The notes beneath the pieces were generated by a model. That model saw only the letters and a list, made by a program, of their open reading frames with translations, was not told the DNA's origin and made no database searches. Made by a program: the position numbers and the translations under genes. From a virus, in IMG/VR virus record IMGVR_UViG_3300035698_014505, positions 1-33,579 of that record: a DNA stretch of 33,579 nucleotides; one strand, given 5' to 3'. Shown in pieces: positions 13,657 through 21,795 of this stretch. Each line of letters starts with the position of its first letter. Within the stretch, counting starts at the first letter, position 1.

Positions 13657-14024
13657 TCGGCTTGAGTTTGTCGTTCTGCATTTCGGATATACTGCGCGGC
13701 CTGGTCGAGGTTGACCAGGTTGAGCACATCCAGACTAACTGTACGCTTGATAGTGTCTTTGACATTATTAAGCCCGAGACCCACTACATGGAGTCGTACT
13801 GGTACGATTTCACAGAGGATCAGGTACGTGAAGTCCTGACAAAACTTGACGGGAAGTTGCGGTGGCGCAGGTCCCAGATGCATAATATCCACCCGGGGCG
13901 GTGGATGACGGAGTTCAAGTCCTGGGAGCCGTATCATGGCGATGTCATCGCCCACGGTACGTACTGGGACCCCACGACAGGCGGGGAGCTTGTTTATCAT
14001 GGTGACGGATCACGGTTAGGTTGA
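13647..14024 (+). CDS. Hypothetical protein, 125 aa
   Basis: ATG 13647 overlaps the end of the preceding gene; a longer frame from 13569 would overlap too far. The N-terminus MRLIGLSLSFCISDIL is hydrophobic but short. A middle WYDFTEDQVREVLTKLDGK helix and an aromatic, Gly-rich end follow. No family recognised. Confidence 0.45.
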   Translation: MRLIGLSLSFCISDILRGLVEVDQVEHIQTNCTLDSVFDIIKPETHYMESYWYDFTEDQVREVLTKLDGKLRWRRSQMHNIHPGRWMTEFKSWEPYHGDVIAHGTYWDPTTGGELVYHGDGSRLG

Positions 14025-14076
14025 GAGCAAAAGCAAGCTAGGAGTAACCACCACACGTATACCAGGAGGATATGAC

Positions 14077-14337
14077 ATGATAGAACAGCGTATCGCTGAA
14101 CATACAAGCGACGTCGTGGACCAGTCAGTGGACTTGGACACAGAACGCGATGTGGAGGCAGATGCGGATGAAGAGGTATCTGACTCAGCTGAGTCCAGGT
14201 ACGGGTTCGTAGTAGGGCGCGGGGGTGACAACGGCGGCGACACGATAGGAAGTCGCCTACGTTTCTCGCAGCGCCTGAAGGACATGGACGATTCCATGTT
14301 CGAGGTAACACCGGTGGCACATGTAGCCACCGTGTAA
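14077..14337 (+). CDS. Acidic protein, 86 aa
   Basis: AGGAGG precedes ATG 14077. The first 50 residues are Asp/Glu-rich (DLDTERDVEADADEEV). A Gly-rich turn and FSQRLKDMDDSMFE follow. The strong negative charge is like that of DNA-mimic or host-inhibitor proteins, but that is only an analogy. Confidence 0.5.
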   Translation: MIEQRIAEHTSDVVDQSVDLDTERDVEADADEEVSDSAESRYGFVVGRGGDNGGDTIGSRLRFSQRLKDMDDSMFEVTPVAHVATV

Positions 14338-14383
14338 ACTGAGTGATAACAACAACGCAACCCATTGAAAGGGGAAGTACAAC

Positions 14384-14845
14384 ATGAAGACAGATGAAGA
14401 AGGCAAAGTAGGGTTTATGACTAAAGTGAAGACAGCACTGGTCGGCATAGACAGAGCTGTTCGGCGTCTTTCGTTTAACAGGCTGAGCGCCATCATCGTG
14501 ATCATAGCGGTCGTACTGTTCGTACTGTTCGCAGCGCGTCCGGACCAGGTCACCCGGGGTAGCATACGCTACGCTGCAGGCACTAGCGGTTTTTACCGCT
14601 GGGCTGCAGATACAGTGCACACAACACGTCACTGGCGTATACAGAACTACGGTATTATGGCTGTTGCCAAGAGCGGTAATACAATACTCGTAGGTTATGG
14701 AAAGAAGTGGTCGGCAACAGACGCACGCGAAGTTAGCCCCACGTGGCTTATTTGCAGTGTAGTTGACAGGATAATGTTCAGGGAGAATCCCTGGACCTTA
14801 CAGCAGTCGACAAAGAAGAAGGTCGTTGCCGAAAAGGCAGGCTAG
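14384..14845 (+). CDS. Single-pass membrane protein, 153 aa
   Basis: ATG 14384 follows AAAGGGG. A basic cytoplasmic segment (RAVRRLSFNRL) leads into a membrane helix at about residues 35-51 (AIIVIIAVVLFVLFAA). About 100 residues follow outside, by the positive-inside rule, with an aromatic region and a C-terminal KKKVVAEKAG. No known family. Confidence 0.5.
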   Translation: MKTDEEGKVGFMTKVKTALVGIDRAVRRLSFNRLSAIIVIIAVVLFVLFAARPDQVTRGSIRYAAGTSGFYRWAADTVHTTRHWRIQNYGIMAVAKSGNTILVGYGKKWSATDAREVSPTWLICSVVDRIMFRENPWTLQQSTKKKVVAEKAG

Positions 14846-14859
14846 AACATCAACGTCTT

Positions 14860-14895
14860 CCCGGGGGGACGTAAAACCCCGGGCCAATTTTGATT
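14860..14895 (+). terminator. Terminator-like hairpin
   Basis: CCCGGGG (14860-14866) pairs with CCCCGGG (14877-14883), then a T-rich stretch. The rest of the gap to 15134 holds a tRNA-like T loop. Confidence 0.5.
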
Positions 14896-14897
14896 TA

Positions 14898-15041
14898 TTT
14901 CCCGTAGCTTATTGGAGTGGTAATCAGTCCACGTCAGAGCGACATCCTGCATGCGGCTATAGCGCTTACGCAGAGGGATGGAAGAGTGGCCAGTTGATAC
15001 TAGGATCGGCTGGTGTTGCGGTTCGAATCCCACCGGGGAAA
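14898..15041 (+). other. tRNA-like remnant with a TTCGAAT T loop
   Basis: TTCGAAT at 15022-15028 is followed by CCCAC and CGGGGAA, as in a tRNA 3' end. CGGGGAA can pair with TTTCCCG at 14898, 144 nt away in total, and GG...CC flank the loop. The T stem has two mismatches, the D and anticodon arms are not evident, and there is no CCA. It is a decayed tRNA, an unusual split one, or chance. Confidence 0.2.
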
Positions 15042-15134
15042 CTTCTTATAGGGTACGGAGGCGACACTAAGGCATTACTGCCAGTTGCATCTACGTACCC
15101 GCATTTTCATTCACAAGACAACAGGAGGACAGGT

Positions 15135-15665
15135 ATGGCTAAGATTGGTTTGACGGATAGCACGGTAGATGTGCTGTTCAAGATGTTGGAAGGTAACCCA
15201 GGTGCCCTGCAAGTAATAATGGGTATACTGGAGCAGGGTGACAAGATCGATCCGGAGAACGCGTTCGGGGGTCTCGGTACGGTCATGCTTCTGGATACGT
15301 ACGAGATCTACGGACCTCGGATCTACATGCTCTGCTCTGACTGTTGCCGCAAGGATCTGGTTGCAGTGTTCACGATGGTGCGTGCCGTGCAGATGGGTAT
15401 GCACAGCGTGGAAGAGCTGAACGCATCTATCGGTACAGACCTGGGTGGCCGTGGTACGGACATCTACGAGAAGGCACAGGAACTGTGCAAAGAATTGCAG
15501 ACGAAGCTGCCTAAGTTCAATGGCGGTAAACCATTAGGAGAGGAGTCAAGCGACGATGCCACTACTGGGAAAGAAAGTAACACCGCAGACGACGAAGAAG
15601 TGGGACAGGAGTCTGGGGACGAGCAAATGGCAGCAGGGTGTAGTGACAAGGAAGCGTCCGGCTAA
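15135..15665 (+). CDS. Conserved phage protein with GPR(I/V)xML motif, 176 aa
   Basis: The true start is ATG 15135 behind CAGGAGGACAGG; an open frame from 14826 reads through the tRNA-like gap. Residues 15-80 (LFKMLEGNPGALQVIMGILE, LLDTYEIYGPRIYMLCSDC) match a family I know only from phage genomes, with a LDxxxIYGxRIxMLxxDV motif and no known function. The last 45 residues are acidic, Ser/Asp/Glu-rich and probably disordered. Confidence 0.6.
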   Translation: MAKIGLTDSTVDVLFKMLEGNPGALQVIMGILEQGDKIDPENAFGGLGTVMLLDTYEIYGPRIYMLCSDCCRKDLVAVFTMVRAVQMGMHSVEELNASIGTDLGGRGTDIYEKAQELCKELQTKLPKFNGGKPLGEESSDDATTGKESNTADDEEVGQESGDEQMAAGCSDKEASG

Positions 15666-15668
15666 GCG

Positions 15669-15986
15669 ATGATAGTCACCACCGAATTCCTGTCGCACAT
15701 GAATTGGTACGGCATGGAGTTGGCACATGTCAGGATCGGGGATCGGTACTACGTGTATCGGTTCTCGTTTCCTGAGCAGGTGTGGACGACTCAACGCATG
15801 CTCCACTATAGTACGTGGCGCGGCGTGCACTGGGCGAAGAAGAATGCAGCCGACTGCCACCGGGTAAGTGCGACGTGGCCAGTCGATTGTACACCCGCAG
15901 ATATGGAGAAGAGCGAGTGGCCGAGTGCTAGCAGTGACGTAGGAGTACACTGCCCAGCACATCAACAAGAGTTTGAATTGGTGTAG
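15669..15986 (+). CDS. Hypothetical protein, 105 aa
   Basis: Begins 3 bp after the preceding stop with weak ribosome-site sequence, so coupling is likely. Two aromatic beta segments (NWYGMELAHVRIGDRYYVYRFSF) and four Cys/His in the second half (CHRVSATWPVDC, HCPAHQ) could bind zinc. No family recognised. Confidence 0.45.
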   Translation: MIVTTEFLSHMNWYGMELAHVRIGDRYYVYRFSFPEQVWTTQRMLHYSTWRGVHWAKKNAADCHRVSATWPVDCTPADMEKSEWPSASSDVGVHCPAHQQEFELV

Positions 15987-16090
15987 CAGCGCTTCGGCGC
16001 TACTACGTGTGGGGTGTCAGCAGGTGGCACCGGAGGCCCAGTAGCCTCCAACTCCTACAGGCGTAGCGGACGCCTTACCTGTTCCGCTAT
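15983..16090 (+). other. Cluster of three stable hairpins
   Basis: GTAGCAGCGC-TTCG-GCGCTACTAC (15984-16007) has a UUCG tetraloop and one mismatch. GGAGGC...GCCTCC and GCGGA...TCCGC follow. It may end the upstream operon or form the 5' leader of the secreted protein at 16133. Confidence 0.4.
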
Positions 16091-16132
16091 CAATTTTTGA
16101 AAGTTAACCAATAACAATTGGAGGACAGTACA

Positions 16133-16840
16133 ATGAGGACATACATCATATTGATAATAGCTATGCTGACGGTAGTTAGTGTAGTCGTGGCAGAGAACGA
16201 AGAAGAAGAAGAAGAAGTGCTACCGCGGGAATTGACGGCGCTGCGGAAGCAGTATGCGGTTGCCGTGGCCAGGGCATTGAAGCCCATTAACACCAACTAC
16301 GGGCGGGCGCTGAGCAACTTACAGCGCAAGTTGGCGCGCCAGAATCGATTGCAAGATGCTGTGGCAGTTAAAGCTGCGTTAGACATGCATATCGGAGAGA
16401 CGACAGTTAAGCCGCAAGCGAGCAGCACTTCAGCCAGATTACTAGGCAAGACCAAGGATATCACGAAGGAGGCAAAAGCTAGTGCCAGCGATTTCCACCC
16501 GAGGTGCCCGCCGAAGGGAGTACTTAATGGTATAAAATGGCGATCAGATAGGCGGGGCAGCACCGACGTTTGGTTCAAGTTGACCTGGAACAAAGAGCGT
16601 ACTGTGACAGAGATAACTTTGCGCGATAGTGATCATAACACAGAGTGGACTCCAGAGATGTTGCTCGAATTCAGTGATGGTACTAGTAAGAAGATCAAGG
16701 ATATTCCACGTGGCACTGTCGGAACGAAAGTGGTCAAGTTTGCTAAGCCGATAAGGACTAGTTGGCTGAAGATAATGCCAATTCGGTTGGCAAGCGGTGG
16801 CTATTTTGGGTTAACCAAAGTGGAGGTCAAAGGTCGTTAA
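16133..16840 (+). CDS. Secreted protein with galactose-binding-like domain, PVC-like
   Basis: ATG 16133 follows GGAGG; a TTG at 16118 is a shadow. Residues 1-20 (MRTYIILIIAMLTVVSVVVA) are a signal peptide ending in a VVA-E cleavage site. An acidic run comes next, then a helical region LRKQYAVAVARALKPINTNYGRALSNLQRKLARQN...LQDAVAVKAAL (two halves, each under 20 residues in a conserved pair). This sort of LxxxYxxALxxxxxPxxxxYxxxL unit is familiar to me from Planctomycetes and Verrucomicrobia secreted proteins. The last 100 residues look like an F5/8-type C (discoidin) fold: VTEITLRDSD, LLEFSDGT, SWLKIMPI, YFGLTKVEV. It probably binds carbohydrate at or outside the host cell, and may be a host-derived gene carried by the phage. 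Confidence 0.6.
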   Translation: MRTYIILIIAMLTVVSVVVAENEEEEEEVLPRELTALRKQYAVAVARALKPINTNYGRALSNLQRKLARQNRLQDAVAVKAALDMHIGETTVKPQASSTSARLLGKTKDITKEAKASASDFHPRCPPKGVLNGIKWRSDRRGSTDVWFKLTWNKERTVTEITLRDSDHNTEWTPEMLLEFSDGTSKKIKDIPRGTVGTKVVKFAKPIRTSWLKIMPIRLASGGYFGLTKVEVKGR

Positions 16841-16860
16841 TTCTTTAGGTTCCCGGTTAA

Positions 16861-16975
16861 TGTAAGCGAACCGTCTGTGGCCGTGGAAATGGATGTCCAC
16901 CCGCCCAAGAAAGTAACAGGAGTCGATTGTAACGTGTCCAAAGCGTAACAGGAAGCTTGTTCATAACCGCTTACA
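16861..16975 (+). ncRNA. Candidate structured RNA, 8-bp closing stem
   Basis: TGTAAGCG (16861-16868) pairs with CGCTTACA (16968-16975). Inside, GGC-C-GTGGA pairs with TCCAC-CC-GCC, AGC pairs with GCT, and GTAACAGGA occurs twice. It ends just before the terminator at 16984, so it could be a free RNA or the 3' end of the upstream message. Confidence 0.35.
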
Positions 16976-16983
16976 CTACATAT

Positions 16984-17014
16984 CCCGGGGTAACCCGGGT
17001 GTGTTTCTTTTTTT
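16984..17014 (+). terminator. Intrinsic terminator
   Basis: CCCGGG-GTAA-CCCGGG followed by TGTGTTTCTTTTTTT. It separates the accessory region from the virion operon. Confidence 0.8.
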
Positions 17015-17027
17015 AGCCATTAGGGTA

Positions 17028-17056
17028 TTGACAGTGTCCAGGATATGCCGTATGTT
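17028..17056 (+). promoter_or_regulatory. Promoter of the virion operon, TTGACA-N17-TATGTT
   Basis: TTGACA (17028-17033) and TATGTT (17051-17056), followed by AA. The -10 region TATGTTAA is the same as at 3748. It lies just after the terminator and 50 bp before the first gene of the block. Confidence 0.7.
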
Positions 17057-17105
17057 AATATTTGTACGTATAAGATAGAACTGGTAATTCCAATTGGAGA
17101 TAGTC

Positions 17106-17291
17106 ATGAGTCTTGACACCGCACAAGCAACCCCAGAGCAGATTGTTGAATTCAAGCAGGCTGCGGCTGATCGTTATACGGAACTTGGCGTACCGGCCAA
17201 TGTTGCAGAACAGCTGTTTAAGAATCAGCTGGCTAAGGTTGCATCAGAACTCGACATTAAGCTTGATGTTACTGCTGAAGCCCAGAAGTAA
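17106..17291 (+). CDS. Hypothetical protein, 61 aa
   Basis: ATG 17106 follows TTGGAGA. A short helical protein (PEQIVEFKQAAADRYTELG, VAEQLFKNQLAKVASEL) that could form a helix pair; no family recognised. First gene after the virion promoter. A bulged 11-bp hairpin ACTTCAGTACC/GGTAACTGAAGT overlaps its stop at 17291. Confidence 0.6.
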   Translation: MSLDTAQATPEQIVEFKQAAADRYTELGVPANVAEQLFKNQLAKVASELDIKLDVTAEAQK

Positions 17292-17318
17292 CTTCAGTAC
17301 CCCTACGGTAACTGAAGT
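17291..17318 (+). other. Stable intergenic hairpin
   Basis: ACTTCAGTACC pairs with GGTAACTGAAGT with one bulged A; no T run follows, so an RNA processing or mRNA-stability site is more likely than a terminator. Confidence 0.4.
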
Positions 17319-17348
17319 ACCTGGTAACTACGAACACGGGAGCACATT

Positions 17349-17861
17349 ATGCGCATTGTAAATACTATGCCGAATCCGAGGCATGTATCATACGCCAGTA
17401 GCTCCGCTGGGGGCAGAACGTTAAAACCCAGCGAGATTGGTCCTGAGATTGACTTAGAGCATATTCATATGCCTTTGCTACAGAAGGACTTAGACGACGG
17501 TAAGATTCAGATAAGGCTCAGCATTGCTGATAAGGTTTTCATTGAGAAGATGTTGGCTGCTGATGAGCAGCCGCTGAAGAAGGTGAAACAGAAGACCAGG
17601 CAAAAACCCAAGCCTAAGCCTAAACCTAAGCGCGATCCTAAGCCTGATCTGCAGCCACAGGTTAAGCCACCAACATCACCACCACCACAGACGAAGACTA
17701 CGGTTAAAAACATCAAGGATATTAAACCTGAGGATGTTAAGAAGGGCGGTGTAAGTCTTTCTGATCTACAAGCGCAGAACACCCCCGGTATGCCTAATTT
17801 CACTGATACTAAGAAGTCTACGCCCGCAGAGGTCGCTAAACATACGGGAGGGCTCGTGTAA
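17349..17861 (+). CDS. Hypothetical virion-operon protein with Lys-Pro repeats
   Basis: ATG 17349 lies 12 nt after an ACGGGAG site. Residues 1-75 look like a small folded domain (IDLEHIHMPLLQKDLDDGKIQIRLS). A KPKPKPKPKRDPKPD linker and a Pro-rich segment follow, then IKDIKPEDVKKGGVSLSDL. Linkers like this are common in structural proteins. Stop and next start overlap as TAATG. Confidence 0.5.
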   Translation: MRIVNTMPNPRHVSYASSSAGGRTLKPSEIGPEIDLEHIHMPLLQKDLDDGKIQIRLSIADKVFIEKMLAADEQPLKKVKQKTRQKPKPKPKPKRDPKPDLQPQVKPPTSPPPQTKTTVKNIKDIKPEDVKKGGVSLSDLQAQNTPGMPNFTDTKKSTPAEVAKHTGGLV

Positions 17862-18949
17862 TGGCAGCAAGAAAAAAGGCTGTTGGTAAAAATCCACGGC
17901 CATCGAAGAAGCAAAAGAGAGTAACACCAACGACGAAAAAGAAAGTCAGAAAGCCGGCGTTAGCCCCACCCGCCAGGGCAGCGAAGAAGCCGGCCTTAGC
18001 ACCACCAGTAGGTGGCGAGGGCCCTGCAATCAGGTTATCGGCGCCGTCCGGGCAGAAAAAAGTGCGTCAACGACGGTCCGCTGGTTCAGCAGAAGCCCGG
18101 CGTAATATGGGCAGTAAATCTGGGTACGCAGAAACCGATACGGTTAGACTAGATGGTATGGATATGACTCCGCTACCTAGGCGTGATGAAAACGGGTTAC
18201 AGCAAGGCCGTGTGGCTCCAGCAGACAGGGTGCATAAGCCAGGGAGGTATGGATGTGTCTCTGCTGCAGATGCTTCCGCCAATTTGTCAGCTAGGGCTTC
18301 TGGGTCCATGGATCTGATAGAGGGTGGCCTGGACGAAAGCGGTGGTGATGATGGTGATGATGGTGATGACGAAATTGAAGACGAAGCTGTAGAGATGGTA
18401 AAGGAGAGTGTTATGTTGCAGGATGAACCTAAAGATGGTGATTTTGATCCGATAGGTGGTGACCGATCACCAGAACCCGGTGATCCGGACCTGGTAGCAG
18501 AAGAACAGGCGTTGGCAGCTAAGAGGGCTACTATAACAGCAGTACCCGCTGCGCACGCTGCTGTAGTAACACCAGTAACGACGGGTAGTATTGCCATGGC
18601 GGAACCGGCAGCGTTTCAACCGCGCCTAGAGCCCACACCTATGTCAACGCCAAGCCCAGTGCTCTCATATCTACAGCAGAGGTGTCGTATTACCCTGTGT
18701 ATGGATAGCGGTGATATGGTTATGCCGGCAGTTGACGTATTGGCCAGCAGATATGGTTTAACAATATTGTTGCCATTGAGCGATGATGGTGTTACATTTG
18801 TACCAAAACCGGGATCAGAGATCACGGTTGTTAAAGGCGAAAAAGAGTGGCCATGTTTCTTTCCAGGTATTTCTTTTGCATTACCTGAGTTAGGGGTACT
18901 TGGTCTGTCGTTCGTTAGGAAAGAAGAGGGCCAGGCAAATGATGGATGA
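17861..18949 (+). CDS. Hypothetical protein with basic tail, 362 aa
   Basis: Coupled by TAATG. Residues 1-80 are Lys/Arg/Ala/Pro-rich with KPALAPP repeated (RKPALAPP, KKPALAPP), typical of disordered nucleic-acid-contacting tails. The middle is acidic (DDGDDGDDEIEDE). The last 90 residues form a compact domain (YLQQRCRITLCMDSGD, LPELGVLGLSF). Position just ahead of the portal suggests a role in packaging or the virion, but no homologue is recognised. Confidence 0.5.
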   Translation: MAARKKAVGKNPRPSKKQKRVTPTTKKKVRKPALAPPARAAKKPALAPPVGGEGPAIRLSAPSGQKKVRQRRSAGSAEARRNMGSKSGYAETDTVRLDGMDMTPLPRRDENGLQQGRVAPADRVHKPGRYGCVSAADASANLSARASGSMDLIEGGLDESGGDDGDDGDDEIEDEAVEMVKESVMLQDEPKDGDFDPIGGDRSPEPGDPDLVAEEQALAAKRATITAVPAAHAAVVTPVTTGSIAMAEPAAFQPRLEPTPMSTPSPVLSYLQQRCRITLCMDSGDMVMPAVDVLASRYGLTILLPLSDDGVTFVPKPGSEITVVKGEKEWPCFFPGISFALPELGVLGLSFVRKEEGQANDG

Positions 18950-19124
18950 TACGATCAGGGATCTGGCTAAGGTACACGGACACGATGATCTGTCTGACGA
19001 CGAGGTCAAGGGGGTCAAGACTACCTTGGCTGGTGCGTACGTCGACAATATTCTAGATAGTAAAGCTAAACCTGCATCTGAACCCGAAACGGAGACCACC
19101 GCCGATGTCGATGGAAAAGCATAA
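18939..19124 (+). CDS. Hypothetical acidic protein, 61 aa
   Basis: ATG 18939 overlaps the preceding gene; a longer frame from 18900 is a shadow. The first 45 residues are helical and charged (MMDDTIRDLAKVHGHDDLSD), the rest acidic and Thr-rich. The next gene starts inside it. Confidence 0.45.
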   Translation: MMDDTIRDLAKVHGHDDLSDDEVKGVKTTLAGAYVDNILDSKAKPASEPETETTADVDGKA

Positions 19125-19281
19125 CGTAGTAGAGCTGCAGCGTACACCTGCAGACGAGAAGGATCGAGCGGATGGCGACTGGGATAAAGCGGCCGCTGAT
19201 CTGTTCACATCAATCAAAGACGAGGTAGCGGACCTGGATAATATTGCGGTCCCTAACCTGACAGACGTCGAGGGCGAGTAA
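19105..19281 (+). CDS. Hypothetical acidic protein, 58 aa
   Basis: ATG 19105 lies in the end of the previous gene and the stop is 1 bp before the portal start. The product (MSMEKHNVVELQRTPADEKD) is polar and acidic. Support is the gapless arrangement; function unknown. Confidence 0.45.
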   Translation: MSMEKHNVVELQRTPADEKDRADGDWDKAAADLFTSIKDEVADLDNIAVPNLTDVEGE

Positions 19282-19282
19282 C

Positions 19283-21274
19283 ATGACGCAGAGCGGTAGT
19301 AACTACCCATTTGGAGCGGGGGGCGCCGGCGAGGGCAGCGGTATAACGCGGTCTGGAGCTGCTAAATATCCTAACCCGTTTTGTGATATCGCATCGGAGT
19401 ACGTACCCCGGGACCTGAATACGATATTCGAGTGGTGCGAATACTTGTATCTGACAATGGGTACGTATCGTGCAGCTTCTAGGCGTGTAGTTCGTTACTT
19501 CCTAACAGAGCTGGTACTTGAAGGTGAGTCGGACGATGAGCGGGAGACGTACAACGATTTCCTGAATGATACGTTGCACATCATGCGAGTGCTCGCCGAG
19601 ATCGGCGATGACTTTATGACGTACGGTAACGTGTTCATTAGCATCTACTTCCCGTTTGACAGGTTCCTTATTTGTCCAAATTGTGGGGTAGCCTACCACG
19701 TTGATGCCATCGACTACAAATTCGATCCTAAGAAGATGTTGTATATCGGTGAGTGCCCAGGGTGCAAAGCATCAAAGGTAGAGTTTATACGTGAGGACCG
19801 TAGGTCGCCGGATAAAGAGCGTGTGACGATTACACGTTGGAATCCTAAACAGATGCGTCTGCGTATTCATCCGGTAAGTAAAAAGATCGAGTACTTCATG
19901 GAAATCGATTCGGAGTTCGCACGGCGTGTCCGAGAGGGGCGTCCGTTCTACCTGAATCAGACACCGTGGTCAATGGTTAAGACGATCTGTCAGGAGAGCA
20001 AGGAAAAGAATCAGCCAATGTTTAAGTTCCGAGATGATGCGATTTATCATCTTAAGGATAGCACGCTGTCTGGGTTACCTATTCAAGGTTGGTCTATACC
20101 GCCCATCATGCCTAACTTCAAGCTGGCCTATTACATCCAGTTGCTACGCCGGTATGACGAGGCAATAGCCTTGGACTTTATCGTACCGTTCCGCGTGTTG
20201 TTCCCGACTGCGCAGAAAGGGCCCCAGGGTAACGATCCGTTGTCGACGATGTCGATGGCTAACTTCGTAAGTCATATGCAGAACATGGTTGACCGGAAGC
20301 GCAAGAACATTGCTGATATCCAGGTAGCACCTTTCGAGGTTGGCTATGAGATGATCGGTGGTGAAGCGCAGCAGTTGGCACCTAAGGACAGTATAGCACA
20401 GGCATTAGACGAGTTGCTTAACGCTGTAGGATTCCCGGCAGAGCTGTACAAAGGATCATTGAGTATTCAGGCATTCCCGGTAGCCCTACGGTTATTCGAG
20501 AAGACGTGGGGTTCGCTAGTGGACGGCAATAACGACTTCATCGCATGGATGCTTGAGCGTATTTCTCGTCACTTTGTATGGGGTGAGGTTACAGGCAAGC
20601 TGCGTAGTGTGACGCTGGCCGACGACATCGAGCGTAAGGCCCTGGCCTTGCAAGCTGCTTCTGGTATGGATATATCCAAGGGCACAGCCTACAGACCGTT
20701 GGGTGTTGATTACATGGAAGAACAGCGACGTGTGGTGGAAGAGCAGGAGGCTGTCGCCGAACTACAGCAGGAGGCTATGGAGCGTCAACAGGCTGGCCAG
20801 ATGGGCGGAGCCGACGGTTCGGGTGCTCCAGGCGGACCAGCAGGTATGCCCGGCGGTCCAGGCGGCGAGGCCGGTGCTACACCGGGTGACGTTTATGAGC
20901 AGGGTAAACAGATGGCTCAACAGTTGTTGATCCAGACCCCTGAGAATATGCGACGTGGTGAATTGATCAAGATCAAGCACAGTAATCCTACGCTGCATGC
21001 AATCGTCATACAGGAGATGGACAGCATGCGCCAGCAGATGGCGAGTGAGGGCCAGGCTATGATGATGGAGCAGGCTAAGCAGGGTTCAGCTGTCATACCG
21101 AACGAGGCGCATAACATGCCGAGTCCAATGGCTATAGGCCTCATGCTATCAGATCAGATTTGTGAATACAACCGCGGTGATCTGCGCAAGATTGCGATGC
21201 AGATGAAGCGAAAAGAGCATGGCTCTAAGGACGCATTTCATTTTGTATATGGTAAGATACGAGGATGGTTCTAA
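19283..21274 (+). CDS. Phage portal protein
   Basis: The 663-residue product has the size and layout of a portal: an N-terminal clip-like region (PNPFCDIASEYVPRDLNTIF), then the wing and stem with long helices (NFVSHMQNMVDRKRKNI; AQALDELLNAVGFPAELYKG), and LVDGNNDFIAWMLE. The IPPIMPNFKLAYYIQLLRR and SGMDISKGTAYRPLG segments are of a type I know from portals of large phages. Residues 131-134 (CPNC) and 158-161 (CPGC) make a zinc ribbon inserted in the wing region, which is uncommon. A Q/G/A-rich segment (about 500-545) precedes a helical C-terminus. It forms a twelve-subunit ring at the capsid vertex and channels DNA. Terminase and capsid genes are not in the window. Confidence 0.75.
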   Translation: MTQSGSNYPFGAGGAGEGSGITRSGAAKYPNPFCDIASEYVPRDLNTIFEWCEYLYLTMGTYRAASRRVVRYFLTELVLEGESDDERETYNDFLNDTLHIMRVLAEIGDDFMTYGNVFISIYFPFDRFLICPNCGVAYHVDAIDYKFDPKKMLYIGECPGCKASKVEFIREDRRSPDKERVTITRWNPKQMRLRIHPVSKKIEYFMEIDSEFARRVREGRPFYLNQTPWSMVKTICQESKEKNQPMFKFRDDAIYHLKDSTLSGLPIQGWSIPPIMPNFKLAYYIQLLRRYDEAIALDFIVPFRVLFPTAQKGPQGNDPLSTMSMANFVSHMQNMVDRKRKNIADIQVAPFEVGYEMIGGEAQQLAPKDSIAQALDELLNAVGFPAELYKGSLSIQAFPVALRLFEKTWGSLVDGNNDFIAWMLERISRHFVWGEVTGKLRSVTLADDIERKALALQAASGMDISKGTAYRPLGVDYMEEQRRVVEEQEAVAELQQEAMERQQAGQMGGADGSGAPGGPAGMPGGPGGEAGATPGDVYEQGKQMAQQLLIQTPENMRRGELIKIKHSNPTLHAIVIQEMDSMRQQMASEGQAMMMEQAKQGSAVIPNEAHNMPSPMAIGLMLSDQICEYNRGDLRKIAMQMKRKEHGSKDAFHFVYGKIRGWF

Positions 21275-21795
21275 TGTTAGTAATTCAGGGTAGCAATCAA
21301 CTGGGTAATGTGTTACACGTCATAACTGGGCCTGAGACCACGCTGTTTACAGATGTGCACGGTGCGTCTATTATGGATATCACAGCTGTCCTTGGGGCTA
21401 TGACTCAGGATAAACCTGTGTTCTTAAGTTTAACGTGCTGTCAACATGAGCCGGTTACAGAGCAGATGGCTAAGGGTGCTGGTATGCATGTGATAGGTTC
21501 GTTTAATACTGCAAGCTCTATTGTTGAGGCTACGGATAGTAATGTTCCGGTTGGCGCACCCGCTGTTGGTGGTGGTAGTAGTAATAATAGTCAGCAGTCA
21601 CAGCCACCAGTACAACAACCGGGCCAAAAGCATACACTACGAATAGAGCGCTGTAGTTACTGTAAAAAGGAACTAGAGTTGCTTCCAATACCTGGGTTCA
21701 AAATCTGCACGCAATGCGCACAAATAGAAATCGGTCGAACTAAGCATGTAAAAGGTAAGGTACATGACGATGACGATGTCGATCGAAAAAAATAG
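21274..21795 (+). CDS. Virion-operon protein with C-terminal zinc ribbon
   Basis: ATG 21274 overlaps the portal stop; an ATG at 21265 lies in it. Residues 1-80 are a beta-rich domain (MLVIQGSNQLGNVLHVI). A Gly/Ser/Gln-rich linker follows, then ERCSYCKKELELL and KICTQCAQIE, a four-Cys zinc ribbon. The linker-plus-zinc-ribbon arrangement suggests a tethered binding domain. No family recognised. Confidence 0.5.
   Translation: MLVIQGSNQLGNVLHVITGPETTLFTDVHGASIMDITAVLGAMTQDKPVFLSLTCCQHEPVTEQMAKGAGMHVIGSFNTASSIVEATDSNVPVGAPAVGGGSSNNSQQSQPPVQQPGQKHTLRIERCSYCKKELELLPIPGFKICTQCAQIEIGRTKHVKGKVHDDDDVDRKK

Noticed and set aside
14826-15134. N-terminal extension of the 15135 protein
   Set aside because: It runs through a terminator-like hairpin and tRNA-like sequence; ATG 15135 has an AGGAGGA site.
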